A stretch of DNA of 64,000 bases, from assembly GCA_965153355.1 (NCBI GenBank), contig OZ231127.1, positions 3,782,001 through 3,846,000 of the forward strand. Direction: 5' to 3'. The notes below the pieces were generated by a model. The model worked only from the letters and a program-made list of their open reading frames with translations, was not told where the DNA came from and did not search any database. Source of the stretch: Flaccisagitta enflata. Taxonomy: Eukaryota > Chaetognatha > Sagittoidea > Aphragmophora. The position numbers and the translations under genes were made by a program. Each line of letters starts with the position of its first letter. The stretch's first letter is position 1. Shown here piece after piece: positions 54,880 through 64,000 of the stretch.

Positions 54880-55117
54880 TTGTAAGCGCCCCTTCCCCGC
54901 CCCTGTCACTCCCCACCCCCCCCCAACCCCCTCCGCCCCTGTCGCTCTCCCTCCCCCCCCCCAACTCCCCTCCCCCTACACTCAGTCTTACGTAGACACA
55001 AAAAAAAGTGTCATTCTGCGTTTTATTCGCCTTTTTTTTCTTTGTGAAAGAGACGCGCTCATTTCTGAACATTCCTTTTTTTTTTAATCAATTTGACGTT
55101 TTCTATTTTACATTTTG
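54880..55117. repeat. C-rich low-complexity tract
   Basis: CCCCTGTCACTCCCCACCCC-type tandem (about 50 bp, twice) at 54890-54985, then AT-rich spacer. Confidence 0.6.
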
Positions 55118-55338
55118 TAGTTGCGGACACGCAATTCTTTTGGAAGCTTTGTGCGTCGGTCCGACGGTCCGTTGGTCTGTCGGTCCGTCAGAGGTCATCG
55201 AGTTTAGAAATGGGGAAATGAGCGTTTTAGATACTACTTGCGCGTGTATGAGAGCGGGGGTGGGTTGTGGTGGGGATGGGGGTTAGATGACCCGGCCCAC
55301 CCGTTCGCAACAATATTGTGACCCCGCGTCACTTGTTT
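55118..55338 (+). mobile_element. AGTCGC-family copy, subfamily C
   Basis: TTTGTAGTTGCGGACACGCA, ATTCTTTTGGAAGC, (GGTCCGTC)n, CATCGAGTTTAGAAATGGGG, GGTGGGGATGGGGGTTAGAT, CCACCCGTTCGCAACAATAT and TGTGACCCCGCGTCACTTGT T. Complete. Confidence 0.72.
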
Positions 55339-55474
55339 TTACTTTTCCCCGTGATCTTTTGCACGTTATTCACGTGATATTTATTATTTGATAGTTGTAT
55401 GAGATTTGTATTGGATAAATTGTTGAACTCTTTCAAAAGACGTGAGCATGAGCATGAGCGTTACACAGTCCGTC

Positions 55475-55816
55475 GTGATGGGAAAAAAATCAAACTGTTG
55501 AGAGTTTAAAATCGCCCTACACTAGCTATTACTTATTTTTCTCAATTCCAATTAGCCCCAGTAAACCAAAGTAATTGAATCCCGATAATTACGAGTACAT
55601 AGAATAGTTTTACTCAAGAATTACCAAGCACAAAAGTAAGTCTAGGCTTAATTTGCATAATTAAAAAGTCAGAGGTTAAGCTCGATCTCAGCCCATGGTT
55701 AATTGCGCAATTACGCGCATTACAGTTACCGTCATATCAAGGAGTAAGACAAGGAAAAAGGGTGAAAATTGGTCAACATTGAGGATCCTAGAAGATCCTG
55801 ATTTTTTTCCCATCAC
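55475..55816. mobile_element. 342-bp MITE with 18-bp perfect inverted ends
   Basis: GTGATGGGAAAAAAATCA at 55475 and TGATTTTTTTCCCATCAC at 55799 are exact inverted repeats. The interior has AATTAC-rich sequence. No flanking duplication is obvious. Confidence 0.6.
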
Positions 55817-55847
55817 TTATAAATCTGATTGATTGTGCGTTAGTGCG

Positions 55848-55945
55848 TGCTCATAAGCGTGCGCGCATTTGTACAAGCGTGCGTGCGTGCGTGCTTACAA
55901 GCGTGCGCCCATTTGTACAAGTGTGCGTGCGCGTGCGTACTTGAC
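55848..55945. repeat. Short GTGCGTGC-type tandem
   Basis: Two or three ~45-bp units of CATTTGTACAAGCGTGCGTG CGTGCTTACAAGCGTGCGC. Confidence 0.7.
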
Positions 55946-56149
55946 ACCTCTTGAAGAGTGACATTTCTTATTGTTACTGTGACACGGTGGTTGTTATTGT
56001 TGTTGTTATTGTTGTCTCGGCGGTCTGCTCTTATTACGTTTTGTTTACAACATTTCCTCCTCATTTTGTTCAATGTTTTTGTTTGTTACATTTTTTTTCT
56101 TTTTGCCTTTACAATCTTTCAGTCTTTCATCCTCACCCCCTTCCGCTCT

Positions 56150-56152
56150 GCT

Positions 56153-56246
<94 letters not shown>

Positions 56247-56278
56247 ATTCCTTCCTTCCTTTAATTTTTCTTTCTATT

Positions 56279-56376
<98 letters not shown>

Positions 56377-56470
56377 CTTCCTCTTCTTCCTCTTCCTCTT
56401 CTTCCTCTTCCTGTTGTCTTCCATCTTCTTTTCTTTTTTCTTCCTCTTTCCTTTTTTTCCCCTTTCTCTC
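56150..56470. repeat. (TC)n twin arrays
   Basis: Perfect (TC)n at about 56154-56243 and 56282-56372, then CTTCCTCTTCC polypyrimidine to 56465. Confidence 0.93.
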
Positions 56471-56873
56471 TGTATATTTATCTTTTTCCCCCACACTTAT
56501 TTGTATGAATGGATATGCTTCAAGAGAAAGGGTGTGCTTAAAAGTAGGCGGAGGTGGAAATGACTACATATATACAAATGGATATGACTGTGATGCATAT
56601 CTTATCGCCTTTGACATCCTTCCTCGCACGAAGCTAAACTTGCCTGTAATTGTCCAAGATCGTCTATATAGTTGTCCTTGCCTGTGATAGTCTAATAAGA
56701 CTGCGTGTATAGCTGTCCTTGCCTAAAACTGTTCAAAACCGCTTTTCGCTGCGCCTGTCTCTATTGTGACAATTCCAGTGCCTTTGAATAAACAGGAAAA
56801 TATATTTCATTGTGATTCATTGCGGGGTGAAACTTCATCGGAACCACAAACACAACCGCAACTACAACGGAAC
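56471..56873. other. Unique spacer
   Basis: Contains a local duplication of ATAGTTGTCCTTGCCTGTGA (near 56667 and 56710). Nothing else recognised. Confidence 0.4.
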
Positions 56874-56875
56874 TA

Positions 56876-57035
56876 CAGTTGAACCCCGCTCTAACGGATT
56901 TCAGGGGACTAGCAGTTTTCTTTTGTTATTGCCAACAAAGGAAATAAAACAAATCAACTTGAAGGGACCATGAATCTGCATTTGTTATAGGCGGAATTCC
57001 GTTGGTGGCGGGTCCGTTAGAGCGGGGTTCAACTG
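56876..57035. mobile_element. pogo/Tigger-like MITE (160 bp) with TA duplication
   Basis: CAGTTGAACCCCGCTCTAAC GG at the left and CCGTTAGAGCGGGGTTCAAC TG at the right are 22-bp perfect inverted repeats. TA flanks at 56874-56875 and 57036-57037. The CAGTTGAACC start and TA target fit pogo/Tigger within Tc1/mariner. Relatives at 8395-8508 and 26695-26850. Confidence 0.85.
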
Positions 57036-57148
57036 TACGTTCTCCTTGATAAGGGTTGTAAGGTTTCCGATGACTAGAGGCCAATTGCAACTGAGCAATG
57101 CCGATGAGATATTGACCCTTATAGCTTATGACTCATGTCGGATTTATT

Positions 57149-57626
57149 CAGGGGTCTATATAGTTGAGCTGCTTTTGATTTTATTCCCCCCTGCCTTTGA
57201 TTTTCTTCCACGCGACACGTCGCATCGCGTTACAAAATTTTTGATTTTCTTCCCCTCAAAGCTATAAAACAGTTTATTTTAGGTTTTAATAGTTAATTGT
57301 GTTGTAGTAATTGTATTTTTACCTTTTGGTACTACCAAAAGTGTTAGATCTTCAAAAAAAAAATTTTGGTCAGGTGTGCAACTCAGCTCTGTCCGTCTGT
57401 CAGTCTATCGGTCACACTTTACTGATTTTTTTTGTCGTTTCGTTATTTTAAGTCTTTTAGTCTTTTAGTCTTTTGGTCTTTTAGTCTTAACAACCGCACG
57501 CGACTGTAAGGTGTTGGCCTTGTTTTTCTTTTTTTCAAACTTTTGATTTTCTTCCCCATCTCCAAACCTTTTGATTTTATTTCCCCCCCCCACGGGGGGG
57601 AGGAGATTCAACTTTATACACCCCTG
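57149..57626. mobile_element. hAT-like MITE with 8-bp target duplication (copy 1)
   Basis: Ends CAGGGGTCTATATAGTTGAG and CAACTTTATACACCCCTG are inverted. The flanks GATTTATT (57141-57148) and GATTTATG (57627-57634) agree at 7 of 8 bases. Internally it repeats TTTGATTTTCTTCCCC words. CAGGGGTG termini plus an 8-bp duplication are typical of hAT. It contains a nested AGTCGC element at 57374-57524. Confidence 0.7.
57374..57524 (+). mobile_element. AGTCGC-family subfamily E nested in hAT-like copy 1
   Basis: GGTGTGCAACTCAGCTCTGT, CCGTCTGTCAG, TCACACTTTACTGATTTTTT, TTTTAGTCTTTTAGTCTTTT repeats, CAACCGCACGCGACTGTAAG and GTGTTGGCCTTGTT. The 5' end is truncated. Confidence 0.65.
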
Positions 57627-57689
57627 GATTTATGAGTATTGTGTGTTTGTTTTCGTCCGTTCTTGAGTTGTAATCACCAGCTCTTTCTT

Positions 57690-57968
<279 letters not shown>

Positions 57969-58224
57969 AGTGGTGAGGTTTTTATTGTATATGTGTTGGC
58001 TGTTGTCGTACGCCATCTGTCCCTTTTTCTGAATAGAGTTGAGGCGAACGGCAAATTCCAGCCCTTGAGGACAAAAATTCCCTTGTCCTTTTGTTTCGTT
58101 CCTTCACTTCTTTCATTTCTTTTGTTTCCTTTAACTCAACCTTTCTTTTCTATTTTCTTTTTTTATTTTTTGTATGTTGTGAATGAGAAAAAAAATGAAT
58201 GAGTTTTTGAAATGGGCATGAACG

Positions 58225-59541
58225 CAGAGGTGTATATTCTTGCTTATTCCCCCACCCCCATCCCCCGTTGGGGGGGGACTTAATCAAAGGGTTTGGAGAT
58301 GGGGAAGGGAAAAGAAGGGGGGAAAAAGAGAAAGAAAATTCAAGGGAAATACTAATTTTGGCAGTACCAAAAGATAAAACCTAGTTAGTATACAACATAA
58401 TTTAACACTATTTAAACCTGAAATATAGTTTTACTGCTTACACAGCCATCAATCTCGTTTGAAAAATTCTTTTAAGCTTTTTCTCAGAGATGCATCAACT
58501 GAGTGATTTGAAATCAATTTTTCCTTAAAGAGCATTGATTGACGTTTTTTGTATCAAAATTTTATGGACTTGGGTCAAATAGTTTTTATTTTATGTCAAT
58601 TTGAAGTTTGAGTAGTTTCAGAGGTAAAATATAGGAAAATTGTTGTTTGACAAAGCAGTTCCTCTTTAAATTGGTCTCATTTCTAAACGGCTTGAGCTAC
58701 AGATGCCAGATTGGTCTCAAATGAAAGATAATTTAATGCACTTTTAGCTAACAACAAGGCCGGATACACGGCTACCCCAGTCGTGTGCGGGTGGGCAGGG
58801 GCCATATTTGAGGTCAGTGAAGCATTTGGGCAGGAGCGGTATAGCCAAAAACCCCATAAACGCCGAAAAAGTAAAGTGTGACAGACCGACAGACGGACGG
58901 ACGGACGGACCGACGGACGGACGGACCTACAAAGCGGAATGTAGAGTCGCATAGCACGCGACTTAAAAGAATAAAACAGTCTTGAACCTATTTGTCATAC
59001 TTTTCATTCAAAAATTCACAAATCAAAGGAATTTTGTTTAAAAAACGATTTCAAGGATATGAAACTTACTTTAAATGCCAATTCATTTACCAACCAAAGG
59101 AAATTTAAAAAAACTACATCAAATTATCTTTCATCTGCGACCAATCTGGTATTTATAGCCCTAACAGTTTAGAAATGAGAGCATTTCAAAGAAAGACATT
59201 TTTTTCAGCAATGTTTTAATTTCTCTTAAGCTGTAAATACCAAAATTACTTCAAATTGAGGCTGCAGACAAACTATTCAACCTAGACCAATGAAATTTTG
59301 ACACAAAAAACGTCAAACATAGTACTTAAGAAAAAAATTTATTTCAGATCATGAAAACAAACCATTTAGGCACAAAAGCTTAATATTTTTTTTCAGTTGA
59401 GATTGATGACCCTGTAGCTTTGTGGGGAAGACAATTGTACATTTTGCAACACCATGCGTCGCTTCGCGGGGAAGAAAATCAAAGGCAGGGGGGGGAGCGT
59501 GGAGATAGAAATCAAAAGCTGTGCAACTGTAGACACCCCTG
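58225..59541. mobile_element. hAT-like element with 8-bp target duplication (copy 2)
   Basis: CAGAGGTGTATATTCTTGCT at the left and AACTGTAGACACCCCTG at the right are inverted. The flanks CATGAACG (58217-58224) and CAAAAACG (59542-59549) agree at 6 of 8 bases. The subterminal GATTTTCTTCCCC/GAAAATCAAA words match copy 1, so both belong to one family. A nested minus-strand AGTCGC element is at 58752-58969. No transposase frame. Confidence 0.65.
58752..58969 (-). mobile_element. AGTCGC-family subfamily D nested in hAT-like copy 2
   Basis: Minus-strand reading TTTTAAGTCGCGTGCTATGC, GACTCTACATTCCGC, (TCCG)n, GGCGTTTATGGGGTTTTTGG, CTATACCGCTCCTGCCCAAA, CGACTGGGGTAGCCGTGTAT and CCGGCCTTGTT. Very close to 16051-16283, suggesting recent spread of this subfamily. 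Confidence 0.78.
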
Positions 59542-59699
59542 CAAAAACGGTAACTTTTCTAGTTTTGCTAGTTGTCTTTCACTCGTCGTAAACTGTCGCT
59601 GGCTTACGTTATCTTTCATCAAGTGTCCGTGATTCTGATTCAACCCATTCGTTTGTCTGTTTGTGTGCTATTCGTTCTATTGATTTTCTGACTGTTTCG

Positions 59700-59846
<147 letters not shown>

Positions 59847-59984
59847 TGTCCCAACACTTGGTCTTTTTTCTCGGAATTGACGTTTTGAACCCTCTTACGA
59901 CTTAGACCCATATCTTTTGTTCTCTTGCTAACCTTGGCTCATGTCCTCTCTCTCTGGCTATCTTTCTTTATCCCCTTCATTCAT

Positions 59985-60292
<308 letters not shown>

Positions 60293-60354
60293 CACATACT
60301 GAATTAACCAATTCGACCTGGGCTCATAGTGTTCTGTCTCCCTCCTCATCTGAA

Positions 60355-60470
60355 ATATCATCATCATCATCATCGTCATCATCATCAGTATCATCATCAT
60401 CCTTTTCTTGTTCTTCTTTCCTTCCTCTTCTTTTTTTCTTTCTCCTCCTTCCCCTTTTCCATTCCCCAGG
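60355..60470. repeat. (ATC)n and CT-rich tract
   Basis: (ATC)n at about 60357-60400 followed by pyrimidine-rich sequence. Confidence 0.85.
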
Positions 60471-60788
60471 CCATGGTATTTTGTCCAGAGTGCAGTCAAT
60501 GAAGAACAGATAATGTGTAGCGAAGTAGCAATGCTACGAGGAAGGCTAGGCCCATTGTGCGGCAGATTCGACGGGCAAGGGAGCCAATGGCGTGCTCTCT
60601 CAAGTTCATTTGCATATAGTTGTGTATGGTAAATTTACGTCTTATGACAGAATTTTCGACAAAGCTGAAACGAATGAAATTTGATTTTTTTTCATCAAGC
60701 GTGTAAAATATTGGGATGCGCTGATTTGACGCTTGGTCTTGCATTCGATAAAGATTAGCACTTTCAAGTAATTGAAGGAAATTGATTG

Positions 60789-60916
60789 ATGATTGATGTT
60801 GAACGGGTTACTACATACTCAGCGAATATTGATTCTGAACGAGACCGATTTCCTCAGGTTTTGGAACGTGATGTCGGGGCCACCGACCCGCCGCTCAAAC
60901 TGAATACGTTCACCAC
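60789..60916 (+). other. Short open frame ending at the nested transposon insertion
   Basis: From ATG 60789 the frame reads MIDVERVTTYSANIDSERDR then FPQVLERDVGATDPPLKLNT and reaches the duplicated TTCACCAC where the outer TIR element begins. Across the inferred empty site the same phase stays open ~26 more codons. The composition looks protein-like but the frame is short. It may be part of a host exon or an older element. Confidence 0.25.
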
Positions 60917-60922
60917 TGTGTC

Positions 60923-62167
60923 CTCGGTCGCCACACTAGATACTTAGTATCCATATCTGGATACTTTTTGGGTGTGTTTAGATACTAACAAAGCTATTTA
61001 GATGCTGGATACTGATTTAGATACTTTTGAAAAAAAATCTGGATACTTCAGTTCGAATCTAGATACCTAAAATAGCGGCATCAAGTCGTTCATTGAAACA
61101 TCTTAACGACTTTTTTGGCTTATATGAAACGAAAAATCTTAGCAAAAAGATGAATCTTCTACCTTCACTATGTATTTACCTTATTGGGAGGAGTTTTTAG
61201 GAGTTTTTAGTAAGATATGGTGAAAATAGTGATATTTTGTAATTTCTGCCATTTTTCAGCAATTTGGCTGGGTTTCAAAAATAGGCGGGGGAGGTGCAAC
61301 CTTTACCCAAATCCAAATCAATTTCACTGTATTTGCAGTTTATATTGGTGGGTCTACCTATGGAATGGCTCCTTTTTCTTCGATAGCTGGGGAGATATTT
61401 CTCAATTCTCGCCTCACCCTATTTTTAGTTGCATGCTCTTCAACCCTACACTCAAATTTGTTGGTCCATCCATTGGCTTATCCGTTGGTCTCTCTGTTGG
61501 TCCATCCATCACTTTCAGTCCGTCCATCACACTTCACTATTTGATGTTTTTGTGGTCATAATTTCTCTACCACATTCGCCCTCATTGTGACAAATCAAGT
61601 GGTGCCTATAGGGACCGGCCTTGTAAATTACGATATGCTAATTTTTATGGCTGTGAGGTCATTTTAACTCTGGTCGCCATCTCCCTCATTTTAAGATATT
61701 AGGTGCTGGAAGCCAAGATACTTTCTGCATATTTTTTTTTGGGGGGGGGGGATATGAGGGTAGTGGCTACGAGCAAAATAGCAATGAGACTATAAACCTT
61801 GACAAATCTGTTGTTTATCCCTGCTGTGACGGGCCAGTCTGATTCAATAAGTATTGGATGTCTTTGCTCAAACCCTCTCAGCATTGTTCAGCTATGAGCT
61901 TCGGAGCAAGGTTATAGATTATAGATAAAAAGCGTCATACCCCTTTGGCCCAATGACTCATTGCAACTCCTCTACATTAGTCAATCTTTTATGGGACATC
62001 GCCTGGTTGTCTTTCTTTTTTACCAGATAACAGTATAAACATTGAATTTTTTGATAAAACATTATCTGGATACTTTTCTAGATACTAGTGAAAAAAATCT
62101 AGATACTTTCTGGATACTTTCCGCGGCTCTTTCAGATACTTGGCCTCCACTTCATGTGGCGACCGAG
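60923..62167. mobile_element. Inner hAT-like element (GATACT family) with perfect 13-bp TIR and 8-bp duplication
   Basis: CTCGGTCGCCACA (60923-60935) and TGTGGCGACCGAG (62155-62167) are exact inverted repeats. ACTGTGTC flanks both sides (60915-60922, 62168-62175). It is inserted six bases into the outer element. Many GGATACTT/AGATACTT motifs cluster within ~130 bp of both ends, as expected for transposase-binding subterminal repeats. Non-autonomous. Confidence 0.8.
61422..61627 (+). mobile_element. AGTCGC-family copy nested inside the inner hAT-like element
   Basis: TTTTTAGTTGCATGCTCTTC, AACCCTACACTC, (TTGGTCCATCCA)n, CCGTCCATCACACTTCACTA and a CCGGCCTTGT end at ~61626. It is a third nesting level. 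Confidence 0.62.
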
Positions 62168-63556
62168 ACTGTGTCCCCAAGTTGGATAGTTAGTAGCTAG
62201 ATCTGGATAGTAACAGAGGTACCTTAGATAGTAAAAAAATAATCTGGATACCAGTACTAATCTAGATACTAAATGAAATTTTTTCAGTTAGTGCTGGATA
62301 CTAACAATTTTTTTACATTTTCGAGTTTTCTTTTGTGGTGAAATTTAAAGATAATTGTTAAACCAATAAGAATTTATAAAAACATTTTAATAGATATCTA
62401 AATTTAACTTATCATGAGTTTATTCATTATGAATAAAATCATTTCTGATCAACTTATAGTATGTATAACAGAATGAAGTAAATGTCTAATTTTAAAAAAA
62501 TTAGAATTCTATTCTATTTGTAAGTCTATTTGAATAAAAGATTATGACGTCAGTAATATGAAATTTGGACGAGGTCACCACACCAGGTAATCTGTAATGT
62601 AGAAGAGTGAGATTGAACCCCGAGATTGCTTGGAATAGCTCAGGTTTGCTTGGGTTTTCTCAGGGTTGCTCGAGGTTGATGTTATTGTTTATCATGCAGT
62701 AAAGCACTAGTGTTATTGATCATAATGTAGTCATTGTTTCTAAAATGCAACCCTGAGCAACCCCGAGCAAACTTAAAGCAACCCCGAGCAAACCCCAAGC
62801 TTGGGTTGCTTGAGGTTAACTTAGGGCTAAACCCTGAGCCACCCCTGGGGTTTCATCTTACCCCACAAGTGCTAGACCCATATAAATCAAGAATGAGAGT
62901 CTTTGAAGCTTTCACTATCTCTCAAAAAATATAATTCTTGCTCTGGGTCAAATTAATCATAAGTATAGATGAATACAAGCAAGAACCACTCTTAGTTGAA
63001 AAATTATATCCTGGCTACTCAGGGAAATTGGCCTCTGTACAATTTTTAGCTGATGATATAACACAAAACCTGAACCCATTGCATACTTATAGAAAATACA
63101 GAGGAAAGATTTGATTATCCTCCTCGTATTTCTCTCCTTTATATTTTACTACAAAAAATTGTATGAGCCGAGATCCATGTTTTTAATGACCTGATAAGTA
63201 TAAATTTGTATGGGGAGTTTCATTTGTTATAGAGTGGTGCATTTAGCCAACAAATATGAAAGATCTGAGCATATCAGGTCAAAAGCTCCAAGCTGTCAAT
63301 TTGATATACAAACATAAAAATAATTATACAAACATTCAATGAAGCCATATTCAAGTGTATTACAAAGGACTGAGCAAAACAAAGCTTAAAAAGCGGTTGC
63401 AGCTATGTCGGCTTTGTAGTATTTTCTTTATGTTTAGATAGTGAACTAGATAGTGAAGGAAAAAATGTAGCTACTATCTAGATAGTAACAGCCGTCAATT
63501 TGGATAGTAGCTCCAAAAATCACTTGGGGACACTGGAACTTCACCACGACTTTTAA

Positions 63557-63889
63557 CCTATTGGTTGGGAACTTGAGACGGGTCAGTGTTTTGGTGTTTT
63601 TCGTAATTATGTGGTCACAGATGTAGTCACCAAGGATGAAATGTCAGTGATATTTAGCAGCATTGTGCCATTGTACAAATGGGCAAACTTAAAAGCCGAG
63701 GCCATAGCTCTCTGTAGACTGAAGATTGTGGTAGGGCAACCAAGGAAAGTCAGTGTGGCTTCTAAACATATGGGACTCCCCATAATGGAGGAAAATGGCT
63801 TCTCGAAAATTGCTACGCGAAAGCTTCCAAAATCTGCTCCTCGGGACTCACTCAAAATATTGAAATTTAGGCCCAGTACAACAAATTAA
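63557..63889 (+). other. Unrecognised 110-codon open frame
   Basis: Open from just after a TAA at 63554 to TAA at 63887. It reads PIGWELETGQCFGVFRNYVV and continues with VTDVVTKDEMSVIFSSIVPL YKWANLKAEA, ending FRPSTTN. The first ATG is internal (63641). The sequence has balanced composition, no low complexity and no known motif that I can name. It may be an exon, an element-derived fragment or chance. It lies 10 nt beyond the outer TIR element. Confidence 0.3.
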
Positions 63890-63944
63890 GCCAAAAACTG
63901 TGATCAAAGTTTGGACCTGCTCCTGAGAGGTCATATGTCATGAC

Positions 63945-64000
63945 ATGACATGCCTCATGTCCGTCGGTTGGTCGATCATTATATTAACTCATGTGTTTAC
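63945..64000 (+). mobile_element. AGTCGC-family fragment at window edge
   Basis: CCTCATGTCCGTCGGTTGGT CGATCATT resembles the (TCGGTTGG)n core that follows AGGTCATGTC in subfamily B. Probably a partial copy. Confidence 0.35.

Larger units (their letters stand above)
60917..63539. mobile_element. Outer hAT-like element (GATAGT family), interrupted by an inner element
   Basis: The left end TGTGTCCCCAAGTTGGATAG is split by the inner insertion (visible at 62170-62190) and pairs with the right end CACTTGGGGACACTGGAAC. The shared 12-bp inverted core is GTGTCCCCAAGT. TTCACCAC occurs at 60909-60916 and 63540-63547 as an 8-bp candidate target duplication; the right end carries six extra bases. Subterminal GGATAGT/AGATAGT motifs recur at both ends. 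No transposase. Confidence 0.65.

Noticed and set aside
56876-57035. Palindromic 22-bp ends as a regulatory operator
   Set aside because: TA duplications and dispersed relatives show it is a transposable element.

Overview
This is a repeat-saturated stretch of a eukaryotic, almost certainly invertebrate animal, nuclear genome. It shows GT-AG splice junctions, long introns, low-complexity polyQ/polyS exons typical of metazoan regulatory proteins, terminal-inverted-repeat (TIR) DNA transposon remnants, and dozens of (CA)n, (GA)n, (GAAA)n, (GAT)n and (CAA)n arrays. An arthropod such as a crustacean or chelicerate would fit, but the species cannot be fixed from sequence alone. There are no rRNA, tRNA, bacterial operon or CRISPR features. 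Most long open frames here are artefacts of microsatellites or of minisatellites without stops.

Coding content is sparse and all on the + strand where convincing. Exon A (567-996) and exon B (4830-5044) join in phase across a 3.8-kb intron and encode a polyQ/Ser-rich N-terminal protein segment. Exon C (30593-31519) encodes a Gly/Gln/Ser-rich segment with two SUMO-consensus motifs (VKIE, VKLE) and ends at a GTGAGT donor. It may start a second gene or a second promoter of the same one. A few short open frames (23743-23804, 46899-46960, 60789-60916, 63557-63889) are possible exons of low certainty. A decayed minus-strand coiled-coil repeat lies at 37576-38560.

The main discovery candidate is that three of the visible splice junctions each sit at the edge of a minisatellite whose unit is a copy of that junction. 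The array 1040-2160 carries about 14 degenerate copies of the last ~45 nt of exon A plus its GTGAGT donor. The arrays 2486-3235 and 4665-4829 carry about 15 copies of the intron 3' end (GCAG) plus the first ~12 nt of exon B. The array 31520-32762 carries at least 16 copies of the end of exon C plus its donor. These are splice-junction-derived minisatellites with many decoy sites.

The second theme is a dispersed, non-autonomous repeat family, here called AGTCGC. Its left module begins TTTTTAGTCGCG, has an early hairpin and a hypervariable (TCCG/TCGG)n tract, and ends CGGCCTTGTT. A right module has fold-back arms (GGGCAGCGGCCCC...) around 19-21 bp minisatellites and ends GCTTTTGCGACTA. About 25 copies on both strands fall into at least five subfamilies.

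The third theme is MITE-like TIR elements: Tc1/mariner-type (5185-5951, 53197-53772), pogo/Tigger-type (56876-57035, relatives at 8395 and 26695), a near-complete palindrome (36959-37573), a GAGTGAGC-core family (11692, 12526, 42472), and hAT-like elements with 8-bp duplications (57149-57626, 58225-59541, and a triple nest at 60917-63539). The rest is SSR and AT-rich sequence without recognisable function.
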